A stretch of 64,000 nucleotides of DNA, taken from the NCBI GenBank assembly GCA_937872515.1, contig CALMSX010000025.1:1-64000 (forward strand), written 5' to 3'. The stretch's first letter is position 1. Each line of letters begins with the position of its first letter. A model generated the notes under the pieces. The model saw only the letters and a program-made list of their open reading frames with translations, was not told the DNA's origin and did no database searches. The stretch comes from an uncultured Bacteroidota bacterium (GTDB lineage Bacteria > Bacteroidota > Bacteroidia > Chitinophagales > Saprospiraceae). A program made the translations under genes and the position numbers. Positions 9,232-18,200 of this stretch are shown piece after piece.

Positions 9232-9264
9232 AAAACCCTGACAATCAGTGATTATCAGGGTTTT
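9232..9264. terminator. Bidirectional terminator between hydroxylase gene and tRNA-Pro
   Basis: Inverted repeat AAAACCCTGA / TCAGGGTTTT with an inner AATC/GATT stem. The plus strand ends in TTTT. The minus strand continues TTTTGCTTTTTT, a good T-run for tRNA transcripts arriving from the right. Confidence 0.75.
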
Positions 9265-9267
9265 CAG

Positions 9268-9342
9268 TAGGGGCGATAGGATTCGAACCTACGACCCCTT
9301 GGTCCCAAACCAAGTGCGCTAACCGGACTGCGCTACGCCCCT
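9268..9342 (-). tRNA. tRNA-Pro (TGG anticodon)
   Basis: 75 nt. The acceptor stem AGGGGCG pairs with CGCCCCT with discriminator A at 9268. The anticodon loop is CTTGGTTTGGGACCAAG, giving TGG, and the T-arm has GGTTCGAATCC. No CCA is encoded. It lies 9 nt downstream of tRNA-Ser on the same strand and probably shares its transcript. Confidence 0.95.
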
Positions 9343-9351
9343 GTGCTTTTG

Positions 9352-9440
9352 CGGTGAGACCGGGATTCGAACCCGGGGTACCGGTTTCCCAGTACGACAG
9401 TTTAGCAAACTGTTGGTTTCAGCCTCTCACCCATCTCACC
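9352..9440 (-). tRNA. tRNA-Ser (GCT anticodon)
   Basis: 89 nt with the long variable arm of class II tRNAs. The acceptor stem GGTGAGA pairs with TCTCACC, discriminator G. The anticodon stem-loop ACAGTTTGCTAAACTGT gives GCT. The T-loop has GGTTCGAATCC. It is the first gene of a Ser-Pro tRNA pair. Confidence 0.95.
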
Positions 9441-9478
9441 TTTTTCCACGAAAATAACTCGTTTGTGAAAAGCGAGTG

Positions 9479-9507
9479 CAAATATACAAAGCTTATCGAA
9501 TTTTCAA
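9479..9507 (-). promoter_or_regulatory. Promoter of the tRNA-Ser/tRNA-Pro unit
   Basis: The minus strand has TTG (9505-9507), an 18-nt spacer, then TATATTTG (9479-9486). This is close to the TTG-N19-TAnnTTTG consensus and lies 39 nt upstream of the tRNA-Ser 5' end. Confidence 0.6.
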
Positions 9508-9602
9508 AATCGAAGGTTTAAAATATTTAAAAGAAAAGTGGGAATGCCCGTGAACATTGGGCAAAGAGAGAAATAATAATGATACAGGTAGGGGCTAAAA
9601 AT

Positions 9603-9703
9603 GCGAAAAGCCCAAGTTTACTTTCAAACTCAGGCTCTTTCGACTAAGGTCTCAAAATAAGAAAACTACTTCTTTATAGAGCTACGCTATTTTTCGATTG
9701 ATG
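9603..9703 (-). ncRNA. Candidate small RNA (~100 nt) with own promoter and terminator
   Basis: A consensus promoter (9707-9736) predicts a transcript starting near 9703. An 11-bp hairpin at 9609-9636 followed by TTTT and a further T-run ends it near 9603. The body has small stems (AAGAA/TTCTT and AGC/GCT around 9660-9690) and no credible reading frame. It does not show the SRP GGAA-loop motif or a tRNA-like/tmRNA end. No known family was recognised; a 6S-like or regulatory RNA is possible but unproven. Confidence 0.5.
9609..9636 (-). terminator. Intrinsic terminator of the small RNA candidate
   Basis: On the minus strand AGCCTGAGTTT and AAACTTGGGCT pair over 11 bp (two G-U pairs) around a 6-nt loop, followed by TTTTCGCATTTTT. 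Confidence 0.65.
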
Positions 9704-9706
9704 GCA

Positions 9707-9736
9707 CAAATTTAAGCAAAGAAGCCAAATTTGCAA
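9707..9736 (-). promoter_or_regulatory. Consensus promoter of the small RNA candidate
   Basis: The minus strand has TTG (9734-9736), exactly 19 nt, then TAAATTTG (9707-9714). This is one of the best matches to the Bacteroidota promoter in the window, and no protein gene lies downstream of it before the tRNA genes. Confidence 0.65.
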
Positions 9737-9740
9737 CTCT

Positions 9741-9950
9741 TAGATAAACGAAGAAACTTGAAATAAAGTTTCTATACATTGAAAAAAAATATATATTATT
9801 AATTTTCGGATATCCGTTGTTTGATCTTTGGCGTGATATGATTATCAAAAATATCACATATAAAAAATACTACACTTGTAATTTTTTTAATAAAAAAATC
9901 AAAAAACACTTAGGTGTCCCCAAACGAGTACCCAATGTCAATGGGATTTT
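9741..9950. other. AT-rich gap without a gene, two small palindromes
   Basis: No reading frame of note. It contains CGGATATCCG (9807-9816) and an inverted repeat GTGATAT...ATATCAC (9833-9839 and 9851-9857) in a very AT-rich setting. These could be operator-like or only hairpins; no function is assigned. Confidence 0.3.
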
Positions 9951-9956
9951 GAAAAG

Positions 9957-10040
9957 TGCCCGGAACAGGAATCGAACCTGCACGCCCTAACGGACACATG
10001 GCCCTCAACCATGCCTGTCTACCAGTTCCAGCATCCGGGC
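9957..10040 (-). tRNA. tRNA-Leu (GAG anticodon)
   Basis: 84 nt, class II with a long variable arm. The acceptor GCCCGGA pairs with TCCGGGC, discriminator A. The anticodon stem-loop CATGGTTGAGGGCCATG gives GAG. The D-arm has CTGGAACTGGTAGACAGG and the T-arm GGTTCGATTCC, both typical of tRNA-Leu. Confidence 0.95.
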
Positions 10041-10073
10041 AGACGCTGACGAATCAACATTTCAAAAGTGGTG

Positions 10074-10104
10074 CAAATGTAGGATTAATTCAAATAGTTG
10101 CCAA
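10074..10104 (-). promoter_or_regulatory. Promoter of tRNA-Leu
   Basis: The minus strand has TTG (10102-10104), a 20-nt spacer, then TACATTTG (10074-10081), 34 nt upstream of the tRNA 5' end. Confidence 0.6.
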
Positions 10105-10144
10105 ATAAAATCCAACAATTCCATTTAAGTTAAAATTACCCTAA

Positions 10145-12067
10145 TCAGATGTTTTCTTCCAACCTTTCCATCAGTCTGGTTGAAATCTTAAGGAAATCGG
10201 TTTCCGTAATAACTCCAATCAATTCTCCGTCATTGACTACCGGAAGGCAGCCGATTTTGTTTTCTTTCATGATCTTCATGGCTTCCAATAAAGAGGCATC
10301 CTGGGTAACCGTATATGGGTTTTTAATCATCACATCGCTTACCAGAAATACTTTTTTAGAGTTTCTGTTTTTCACAAAGTGCCTCAACAGCAACCTGGAA
10401 GTAACCAGACCGGCCAGCTTGCCCTTGCCATCTTCAACCGGCAAGTACCTTACCTTTCTCCAGTCCATCATGTCAGCTACCAATTCGATGATATCGGTTT
10501 GCTGGACGGTAAACAGATCGGTTTCCATACACTCACCTACCAGGAGGTGGGAAGGTTTATAATCTTTGATCATATATGAATCCGGCAATGGCCAGTTGTG
10601 CACTTCATTGCCACTGATTTGGTTTTGGATGATGGTTGCTGTTAGTGTAGAGAGTGCTTCGTCAACGGTAGATTCCTCTTTTAAGCCCGTAAAGGCCCTC
10701 AACATCCACCTGGCACCGTTCATGTGTTTTTCAGCTCTTTCGCTGATGATGCCAAGGTATTTACTGATATCGGCTTCATCCACATTTCTAGACCTTAGGC
10801 CTTCTTCTGCCAAAGGAATCAGTTCATGTTTGATCAATTCTACCGAGCTCACTTTCTGATCGTTGAACCATGTAAATTTGGAGTCGATGCCAAACTTAGC
10901 CGCTTTGGTAAAGTTATCACTCACATCGTCGAAACTCATTTTTTTACGGATATCGGTGACGTGGTTGGACATACCTTCCATCATGCCTAACCAGAAGCAG
11001 GCATTGGCAACCTCATCGGCCACTGTTGGGCCTGAAGGAATGACCCTGCACTCGATTCTTAGGTGGGGTTTACCATTATCACTGATGCCATAACAAGGTC
11101 TGTTCCATCTGTAAACCGTTGAATTATGTACCTGCAAGGATCTCAATTTGGGGACTATGCCCTGAGAAACGAGGGCCAGTGAATCTTCTTCCACATCGGA
11201 ACTCAGCAAGACCCTGAATCTGCTGATATCTTCTTTGTATATTTCAAGAATACTTTCATTGAGCCATGCTTTACCGAAGGCAACCCGAGGGCTCCTTTCT
11301 CTCATGTGTTCGTTGGATGAACGTGTATCCAGGGCTTGCTGGAACATGGCGATTCTTGATTCGTGCCATAAACGTTTTCCAAAAACGATGGGAGAATTGG
11401 CTCCAATGGCCATAATAGGGGCCGTGAGTGCCTGTGCAATATTGTATTTATGCACAAAGTCGTGTGAAGCCACCTGAAGGTGAACCTGAAAGCTGGTGTT
11501 TACAGCTTCGAGCAGAGGCGAATCATGTTTGAGGTAGAGTTCATCCAGGCCATCCAATCGCAGCTCAAAGTTGGCACCCTGCAATTGATTGTGGATGGCT
11601 GCCATTAAGGCGTAATACCTTTGCTTTGGCGTAAGGTTGTCCATGGTCAGGTGGTACTTTCTCAGCGTAGGCAAGATGCCTGTGAGCACTAAAGAAACCC
11701 CCATTTCATTCAAAACATTTTGGATGATGTTGAGTTTGTCACTGTTTTCCGTATGCATGTCGTGAAAACAAGAGCCGGTAAACTCGCGGGGCGTAAGATT
11801 GGTTTCGAGGTTAAATTTGGCCAATTCAGTGCCCACCCAGTCGTATTCTTTCAGCTTTTCCAAAGCTTCAATGGCAACAGTGGCCGGCTTGTAATTGCTG
11901 AGATTGACCATTACCATTTCCTGCTCTGCTCCAATCCTTGCAATGTCGTTTTCAAACCAGTTGTTGTCCAACATGTGCTCAAAAGACCGGACATCGTCTA
12001 ACAAAGACTTTACAAATTTTTGCATCTGTCTTTGGTCTTTCACTAATGATACTCTCTGTTCTCCCAT
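10145..12067 (-). CDS. Glutamate-cysteine ligase-like (GCS2-type) protein with two C-terminal CBS domains
   Basis: 640 residues from ATG at 12067 (MGEQRVSLVKDQRQM). The frame opens at 12139, but that extension has no conserved look. The first 430 residues resemble the carboxylate-amine ligase/GCS2 fold: IGAEQEMVMV near residue 45, FNLETNLTPREFTGSC, FELRLDGLDELYLKHDSP, TSFQVHLQVAS, IECRVIPSGPTVADE. These carry acidic and His residues expected for ATP/Mg and glutamate binding. Two CBS domains follow at about 515-570 (YLPVEDGKGKLAGLVTSRLL) and 580-635 (LPVVNDGELIGVITETDFL). CBS pairs typically bind adenine nucleotides and regulate the attached enzyme. Inferred role: ATP-dependent ligation of an amino acid to a thiol or amine, under nucleotide control. 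The substrate is not established. No partner gene lies nearby. Confidence 0.8.
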   Translation of the reverse strand: MGEQRVSLVKDQRQMQKFVKSLLDDVRSFEHMLDNNWFENDIARIGAEQEMVMVNLSNYKPATVAIEALEKLKEYDWVGTELAKFNLETNLTPREFTGSCFHDMHTENSDKLNIIQNVLNEMGVSLVLTGILPTLRKYHLTMDNLTPKQRYYALMAAIHNQLQGANFELRLDGLDELYLKHDSPLLEAVNTSFQVHLQVASHDFVHKYNIAQALTAPIMAIGANSPIVFGKRLWHESRIAMFQQALDTRSSNEHMRERSPRVAFGKAWLNESILEIYKEDISRFRVLLSSDVEEDSLALVSQGIVPKLRSLQVHNSTVYRWNRPCYGISDNGKPHLRIECRVIPSGPTVADEVANACFWLGMMEGMSNHVTDIRKKMSFDDVSDNFTKAAKFGIDSKFTWFNDQKVSSVELIKHELIPLAEEGLRSRNVDEADISKYLGIISERAEKHMNGARWMLRAFTGLKEESTVDEALSTLTATIIQNQISGNEVHNWPLPDSYMIKDYKPSHLLVGECMETDLFTVQQTDIIELVADMMDWRKVRYLPVEDGKGKLAGLVTSRLLLRHFVKNRNSKKVFLVSDVMIKNPYTVTQDASLLEAMKIMKENKIGCLPVVNDGELIGVITETDFLKISTRLMERLEENI

Positions 12068-12313
12068 TTGTTTACTGCAGTTATCTTTTGACAATTGAAA
12101 CTTTTGGGAAATAATCTTTCCCGGCCACAAAAAAACCAAATTTTACATTCATTTTACAACTAAAAGTGAGCCAAGTTTGATTTTATTTGGAACCAGGCAC
12201 CGATTTTCATTGAAAATATGTTAAAATGGTCAAAAAACGGGAAAAATGGGGTTACAATGACTTTCAAACGACGTTGAATAGGAAGATATAGAAACCATTA
12301 CTTATAGTTTCGT

Positions 12314-12321
12314 TACATTTG
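12314..12321 (+). promoter_or_regulatory. Candidate -7 box for DUF6438 lipoprotein gene
   Basis: TACATTTG matches TAnnTTTG. It predicts a transcript start near 12326, about 30 nt before ATG 12357, which favours ATG 12357 over the GTG at 12345. No good TTG is seen at 17-21 nt upstream. Confidence 0.45.
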
Positions 12322-12356
12322 CATAAGTCGCCATTTTAACAAGAGTGAAAAAAATC

Positions 12357-13106
12357 ATGATAAAAAACAGAATTTACTTACTTGCCATAATAAGTGTATT
12401 TTTTATGGCAGCAGGCTGTAAAAGCACCCAAAAAGTAAGTGATGGTCCTCTTATGCACAAGTATGCCATGCATGTTGGACCTTGTTTTGGATATTGTCCT
12501 GTATTCGATATTTATGTGTTTGAAGATGGCAAAGTCATCTGGGATGCCAGGCGGTTTCACAAAACAAATGGCAAATTTCAACGCATGTTGAGTAAATCAG
12601 AACTGGATCAACTGAACACCGCTTTTAAGGAAGCCAATTTGTTTAAAATGGAGGATGAATACCCCACCATGGTAGCAGATCTTCCGACCACCACCCTTAG
12701 CCATGTAAAAAAAGGGAAGGTAAAAACTGTGAAAGCAAATGAAAAAATGCCCGATGCCTATGAAAAATGTGTGGATCTTATGCGGCAGCTAACCAAAGAT
12801 GGTGATTGGGAAATGATAGAAAAATATGCTGATGATGAGCCACAGAGGCCCGTTAAAAAAGACGAGGTTATCAACTACAATGAAATCATCATAGAGCCCA
12901 ACACTGGTACCAGCCTACCCCGATGGTTTAAAGAAAATGAAGTATATGGCATTTACCTTATCCGCAAAATAAGTCCGGATCTTAATCTTTGGCTGATTGG
13001 TTTTGATAAAAACCAATATGAGCCCAAAATGATGTTGGATATGTTGAAAAAAGATTCTGCCATCAAAACGGCAGAATTCAATAAACAAACCGAAGAAAGA
13101 AACTAA
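12357..13106 (+). CDS. DUF6438-type lipoprotein
   Basis: 249 residues from ATG 12357; an in-frame GTG at 12345 would add four residues. The N-terminus is a lipoprotein signal (MIKNRIYLLAIISVFFMAAG|CKST) with the lipobox AAGC, so the protein is expected to be membrane-anchored in the cell envelope. Residues about 30-140 match the DUF6438 pattern: HVGPCFGYCPVFDIYVFEDG near the start, then a Leu-rich helix SKSELDQLNTAFKEANLF and DLPTTTLSHV. The C-terminal 100 residues are lysine/proline-rich with no assigned fold. It is the first gene of a two-gene unit with a barrel protein 17 nt downstream. Its function is not known. Confidence 0.7.
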   Translation: MIKNRIYLLAIISVFFMAAGCKSTQKVSDGPLMHKYAMHVGPCFGYCPVFDIYVFEDGKVIWDARRFHKTNGKFQRMLSKSELDQLNTAFKEANLFKMEDEYPTMVADLPTTTLSHVKKGKVKTVKANEKMPDAYEKCVDLMRQLTKDGDWEMIEKYADDEPQRPVKKDEVINYNEIIIEPNTGTSLPRWFKENEVYGIYLIRKISPDLNLWLIGFDKNQYEPKMMLDMLKKDSAIKTAEFNKQTEERN

Positions 13107-13123
13107 ACCAAAATTTCCACTTT

Positions 13124-13681
13124 ATGAAATTAAAATATTTAGTCATTACGCTGATCGCACTTTTTGTTTTTACAGAAGCTGATGCTCAGAGAACGCGAGT
13201 AAGACGCACCCGAGAAACGAGGACAAAAGACACTACCTCTTTTGCAGACAAGCTTGCTTTTGACATCAGATTTGGCAACATAGGTATCCAAAACGGGTTT
13301 AACCTGGCATTGAAGCCTAGTGTTGGTTATAAATTTGGAAAAGTAATCTCTGCCGGAATTGGTGCCAAATTATTTTATCAGTTTGTAAATGTATTTGGAG
13401 CAGATGATTATTCACTTTTCGATTTTGGAGGCTTTGGTTATGCCCGAGGCAAAATCGGAGAAAGTTTTTATCTACAGGCGGAATATAGTTATACTCAGTT
13501 TGACTACTCATTGTTCAATGGAGTTGACTACAATGTAGGGTACCCATGCGTGGGAGGTGGCTACCTTAGTGGTGGAGAACATTGGAAATACGGCCTGGAA
13601 ATCATGTTTCCGCTTAGCTCTCAGGCAAGGGACCTGGGCACACCGCTAGAGTACTGGATCAGTGTAGCCTATAAGTTCTAA
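13124..13681 (+). CDS. Putative outer-membrane beta-barrel protein
   Basis: 185 residues. Residues 1-21 are a signal peptide (MKLKYLVITLIALFVFTEADA). An Arg/Thr-rich stretch (RTRVRRTRETRTKD) is followed by alternating strands (LKPSVGYKFGKVISAGIGAKLFY, GKIGESFYLQAEYSY, YGLEIMFPL). The protein ends in WISVAYKF, with the terminal Phe typical of outer-membrane barrels. No named family was recognised. It follows the DUF6438 lipoprotein by 17 nt and ends at a bidirectional terminator. Confidence 0.7.
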   Translation: MKLKYLVITLIALFVFTEADAQRTRVRRTRETRTKDTTSFADKLAFDIRFGNIGIQNGFNLALKPSVGYKFGKVISAGIGAKLFYQFVNVFGADDYSLFDFGGFGYARGKIGESFYLQAEYSYTQFDYSLFNGVDYNVGYPCVGGGYLSGGEHWKYGLEIMFPLSSQARDLGTPLEYWISVAYKF

Positions 13682-13682
13682 C

Positions 13683-13714
13683 TATATAAAAAGGGCAGCT
13701 GCCCTTTTTATATA
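13683..13714. terminator. Bidirectional terminator between convergent genes
   Basis: A near-perfect palindrome centred at 13698/13699 (AAAAAGGGCAGC/GCTGCCCTTTTT) with T-runs on both strands. It overlaps the TAA (13708-13710) of the DUF4407 gene, so one hairpin serves both convergent genes. Confidence 0.85.
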
Positions 13715-14862
13715 TTACCGGCATCTTTTAAGATGGAACCCCTACTAAGATAATCTTTAAGTGACCTGGCAGAATTTTTCAATTCCTCCATTTCACTGTT
13801 GATGGCATGGCTAAACAGTTCATTTTCGGCTTTGATCAATTCCTGGTTTCGGTGGCTCCGCGTTTGATTTTCGAAGTTGAGTTTTTGATTGACCTCAAGG
13901 CTTCTAAGGGTTGTTATTTCTCTGTGATCCAGGGCTACTTCGTGCTCAATTTTATCCAACAGGTAATCATAAGGTGACCTGTCAGCGATGACTTTAACAA
14001 ACATAGGGGCTGTTTCAATGGCAATAAAGAGCAACATGATAAAGATGCCGGCAATAAACACAGCATGTGATTTTTGGGCTACCCTGTCCAGGGCTTCCAT
14101 TCTGGAAGCAAAGCCGGTGAGGGCTACCTTTTGCATGTTGGCCAATTCGGTATCTCTCAATGCGAGGAGTTTCTTTTTCTCTGCTTCCTTTTCTGCCAGC
14201 ATAGGCGTTATTTTTTGGACTCCAGTGTTATAATCAGATTCGGCCAGCGTGGCTGCCTGTTGTTTGGCCTTGTAAATGGGGCCCATGTTTCTGATTTTTG
14301 AACCGCCAGTGCCATCTGCTTCCGAAAGGGCCTCTCCTACTCTCTTGTCTTTGATGTCTTTCAGACCATTTAATTCAGATTTATACCTGGTGATATCCCC
14401 ATCAATTCTGGTGAGGTCGGCCGCAAACCTGGCATTGAGCAGGTCTTCATGTTGTTTGCGGCGTTCTTGCTGCATCGATACAATTTCAGAATAAATTTCT
14501 GTTTCAAATATTTTAAGTTCGAGGGGTTTTGATATAACAAGGCTGATAATAATGGCCAAAACAATCCTGGGAAGGGCCATGGTCCAATCTGCAAAAAAAC
14601 TGCCTTTTTTCTTCATGCTGGAGACAATGTAACGATCGAGATTGAAGATGAGCAAGCCCCACAACAAGGAAAAAAGAATGGACGTGAAAAGATTTCCAAA
14701 AACGGTGTACAAAGCATAGCCGGATGCCATCATTGCAAAAAGACCGGTAAAAAAGACCGTGGCACCAATGCCCACATATTTATTAAATTCAGTTGGGGCT
14801 TGTTTTAAAATGCGCTCATCACAGCCGGAACAAAAAATAAAAAAGGCAGCCAATCGATCCAT
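13708..14862 (-). CDS. DUF4407 domain membrane protein
   Basis: 384 residues. The N-terminus FFIFCSGCDERILKQAPTEF is typical of DUF4407. Membrane segments lie at about 27-50, 55-77, 90-110 and 262-285 (AVFIAGIFIMLLFIAIETAPM), with LLIFNLDRYIV between the second and third. Residues about 120-255 form a long charged coiled coil (ERRKQHEDLLNARFAADL, LAEKEAEKKKLLAL), and a second follows the last membrane segment. The function of the family is unknown. The gene is alone and convergent with the barrel gene. Its leader carries a 19-nt sequence also found upstream of the gene at 38127-38696. Confidence 0.85.
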   Translation of the reverse strand: MDRLAAFFIFCSGCDERILKQAPTEFNKYVGIGATVFFTGLFAMMASGYALYTVFGNLFTSILFSLLWGLLIFNLDRYIVSSMKKKGSFFADWTMALPRIVLAIIISLVISKPLELKIFETEIYSEIVSMQQERRKQHEDLLNARFAADLTRIDGDITRYKSELNGLKDIKDKRVGEALSEADGTGGSKIRNMGPIYKAKQQAATLAESDYNTGVQKITPMLAEKEAEKKKLLALRDTELANMQKVALTGFASRMEALDRVAQKSHAVFIAGIFIMLLFIAIETAPMFVKVIADRSPYDYLLDKIEHEVALDHREITTLRSLEVNQKLNFENQTRSHRNQELIKAENELFSHAINSEMEELKNSARSLKDYLSRGSILKDAGNI

Positions 14863-14867
14863 TATCC

Positions 14868-14886
14868 TAAAATTTTGATGTTAAAA
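14868..14886 (-). repeat. 19-nt leader element, copy 1
   Basis: The minus strand reads TTTTAACATCAAAATTTTA, 5 nt before the ATG of the DUF4407 gene. The identical 19 nt lies 6 nt before the ATG at 38696. Its position suggests a shared 5' leader or translation-start context. Confidence 0.5.
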
Positions 14887-15243
14887 AAGGTCACTAACTT
14901 CTAGAAATGACAGCAATTGAGGGAAAAATTGACATAAAAATTCAGCATTTTAATACCACCATCCCCTCCCGGTGCTATCATACTACGCAGTAGTTCATTA
15001 AACCGTTACGCATCAAAAATATTGTTCCAAGCCCTAAAAAGTTCCAATAATTAGACAAACGGATGGGAAAACAAGACAAACCAATCAAATTGGCCGCAGC
15101 CTTCAGAATAAAAAACTGAAAATGTTAAAAAATTAAAATAAAAATATGTGGGCAATCTGAAAAGCAGTACCTTTTCATTTTTAGGAATAAAGTGAGGTTT
15201 ATACGTTTAAAATATGGTAAATTCGCTTGATGATTGTTTGAAA
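14887..15243. other. Divergent intergenic region
   Basis: AT-rich and without a gene. A minus-strand TATTTTTG (15014-15021) could start the DUF4407 transcript, with the nearest TTG 23 nt upstream. A plus-strand TACGTTTA (15202-15209), one base off the -7 consensus, could start the adhesin operon and gives a 30-nt leader to ATG 15244. Confidence 0.35.
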
Positions 15244-18200
15244 ATGAGGATAGAACCAACCCAAATAAGTCTAAAAATCTGTTTGCTTCTACTGATGTTA
15301 TCGGTGCAAACATTATGGAGTCAGGACACCATTCCTCCTGTAATCGTTACTCCTGGCCTGTCCAAGACTACCGGATGTGAGGGTGGCAATATTATGGGAG
15401 AGTTTAATCAGTGGTACAGCACAGCGGGGGGCACCATAGCAACAGACAACAGCGGTGTATTTGTACTGGTAGCCAATTTACCCTTCAATCTGGCATTGGC
15501 AAGATTTAATGCCTCTGCTGATACCTTGTGTGGTAATACAAAAAATGTAGTGCTGGAATTCAGGGCCATTGACCAGGCCAATAATGTGTCAGAACCGGTT
15601 ATCATTTCATTCAGTGTAATAGACACCCTTGCGCCCATCATCTTTGTAAGGCCAGAGGCTTCGGCCATTGAGTGTACAGCGTCGTCACAGGATTCACTCA
15701 ACAACTGGATCAAAAATAAGGGTGGAGCCAAGGCCAGTGACATTTGCAGCCCCACGGTTAATTGGACCGTATTTTATTACCAGACATCTACGGGTATAAG
15801 AGATTCTGCGTCTATTGCGGATGGTCCTTATCCGCAGATTCCCATTGACGCCTGTAACTGGAACGTCATCGTAAGTTTTAAGGTGCTTGATGAGTGTGGT
15901 AATCCAAGTGTAACCCCTATCAGGGCCTTTGATGTAAAAGATACTAAACCACCTGTATTCTCAAATCTTCCACCCAATATCACCGTATCATGTGACAGGG
16001 TACCTTTGCCAGCCCTCATCACCGCTGAGGATGCATGTGCGGGTGTTCGCCCCGTTAGTTTCAGTGAAACATCAACCAAACATCCATCACCTGTACAATG
16101 CAATCACTACAATTATCAGCTAACCCGAACCTGGACTGTTAGTGATCTATGTGGTAATTCGGCCAGTCATCGCCAGATTATTCAGGTAAAAGATACGATA
16201 GGTCCGGTCATAGCTGGACAGAGCCCGCTCACCGTGTCCTGCGATGAAATTGGCTTACCTGACTCACTGCTGACACAAAAAAACGATGCCTGCAGTCCCA
16301 TTTTTTTAAGTTACACTGATTCCCTCGTTAATGGAAATGTGTGTTCCTATCAAAGCAAACGAACCTATACAGCGACAGATGTATGTAACAATGTGACCCG
16401 ATTTACACAAGTGCTCAATGTAAGGGACAATATACCACCCAAAATTACTGCACCTGCCCAGAACATGGGACTTGAATGCGATCAGGCGACCAATGTACAG
16501 GCTGCTTTTGAAAGTTGGCTTGTAAACAAGGGCGGAAGTGAGGCAGTGGATGGTTGCAGCAGTGGGCTAAATTATTTTGTGGCTGTACCTGGCAGCTATG
16601 TTTTGGGCGACACTACCAGTTATCCGGGCATCGCCCCTGGCATGTTGGACCCAAGCAACTGCCCATCTGATGTACCCTTTTATACCAGAGGAGAACGGGT
16701 TGATTTTGTTTACTATGATGATTGCGGAAATACCACCGTGACAAGTGCTTTTTTTGGATTGAGAGACAATGTACCGCCTACCCTATCCAACTGTGTACCA
16801 CAGATAACAGTGCAAACGAATCCCGGGTCTTGTGAAGCAAGTGTTTCATTTGCCATTCCGGAAGCCACAGACAACTGTGCCCAGTTTGCTTCTCCATTGG
16901 TTCGGACAGCCACCTCAATTGTTACTTCAGCAATGCCCGGCAGCAATGAAGCAGTAGTATTTAGTGTGAACCTAAGTTTTGGCCCTTATGCTGTTGGCGC
17001 TTTCTCACCCACAGATGAATCTACCCTTGTCTTGGATTTGGTCAATTTAGATGCAGATGATGTCTCAGAGTTTTTTAACATCGTCGACGAAGATGGCAAT
17101 CTTTTGGGGATGACCAATAATACCGATGGGCAATGCGGAGATGGACGTACAGAATTTAACACCATCAGTGCGGCTAAAATTACCCAGTGGCTGGCTGATG
17201 GTATGATTAAATTTCAATTGATTCCCAATAATCCGGGAGCCCCTGTTTTAGCTATTAACGATGTTTGTTCCGGATCCCGCATCAATGGGTCCTTATCAAT
17301 CCCCATTGATCCAAATAATTTACTGACCACACGATACACCTTAGAAGGAAGCGGAGACACAACCGAAATAGTTCCCCCGGCCAACTACAGTGCTACCCTG
17401 GAAGCCGGCCTTCATCAGTTGTCATTTTTATATACCGACTGTGGTGGCAATCTTTCAAAGTGCATAACACAAATCACTGTGCAGGACCAGCAAGGTCCCG
17501 TAATCAGCTGTCCTCCCGGCATCAACAACCTGAATGCAGATGAAAATTGTGAAGCCCAACTTAATTTACCTCTTCTGCTAGCGGTAACAGACAATTGCGG
17601 ATTTCCGAGTGACTACGATGAAATATTACCCGTATCAAACGAAGCCAAAAAAATACAATTCAGGTTTAATGAAACCAACGGCAATCACCTGGCCCTTAAT
17701 AAAAGTATCACCTTTCCATTAGTGCCTTTGATCAAGTACCACACAGATGCGGTTATTGTAGAAGTGAACGCCTTTGGTGACCTCAACGATGTCACCGAGT
17801 ATTTTGACATCATTGGTGAAGGTGGCTACAGCTTTGGAAAAACGAGGTTCAGCAACGGAACCGGTTGTGGATCTTCTGTAACAAGGTTTGAACTACCGGT
17901 AAGTACCTATAATGATTGGGCTGCTGATGGAGAAATTACCATTACCGCTGTTGCCAATAATATGCCGGGTGAAGAAGGAAATGGCATCAACCCTTGTAAC
18001 TTCCTTACGACGAATCAAACCATCGATGACAATAGTTTTTTAAGCATCCGTTTGATTGTTAATAATCCGGTTATTACTTATAAAATTGATAACGCAGCAG
18101 CGATCGCTCTGGGACAAGAAGATACATTACGAGCCACGCTTAGTGCCGGTATTCACAGAATCAAATTTGAAACTAAGGACAATCAAAACAATGGGGCCTT

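Noticed and set aside
9603..9703. SRP RNA, tmRNA or 6S RNA identity for the small RNA
   Set aside because: No GGAA-loop core, no tRNA-like end and too short for 6S or tmRNA; left as unnamed RNA.
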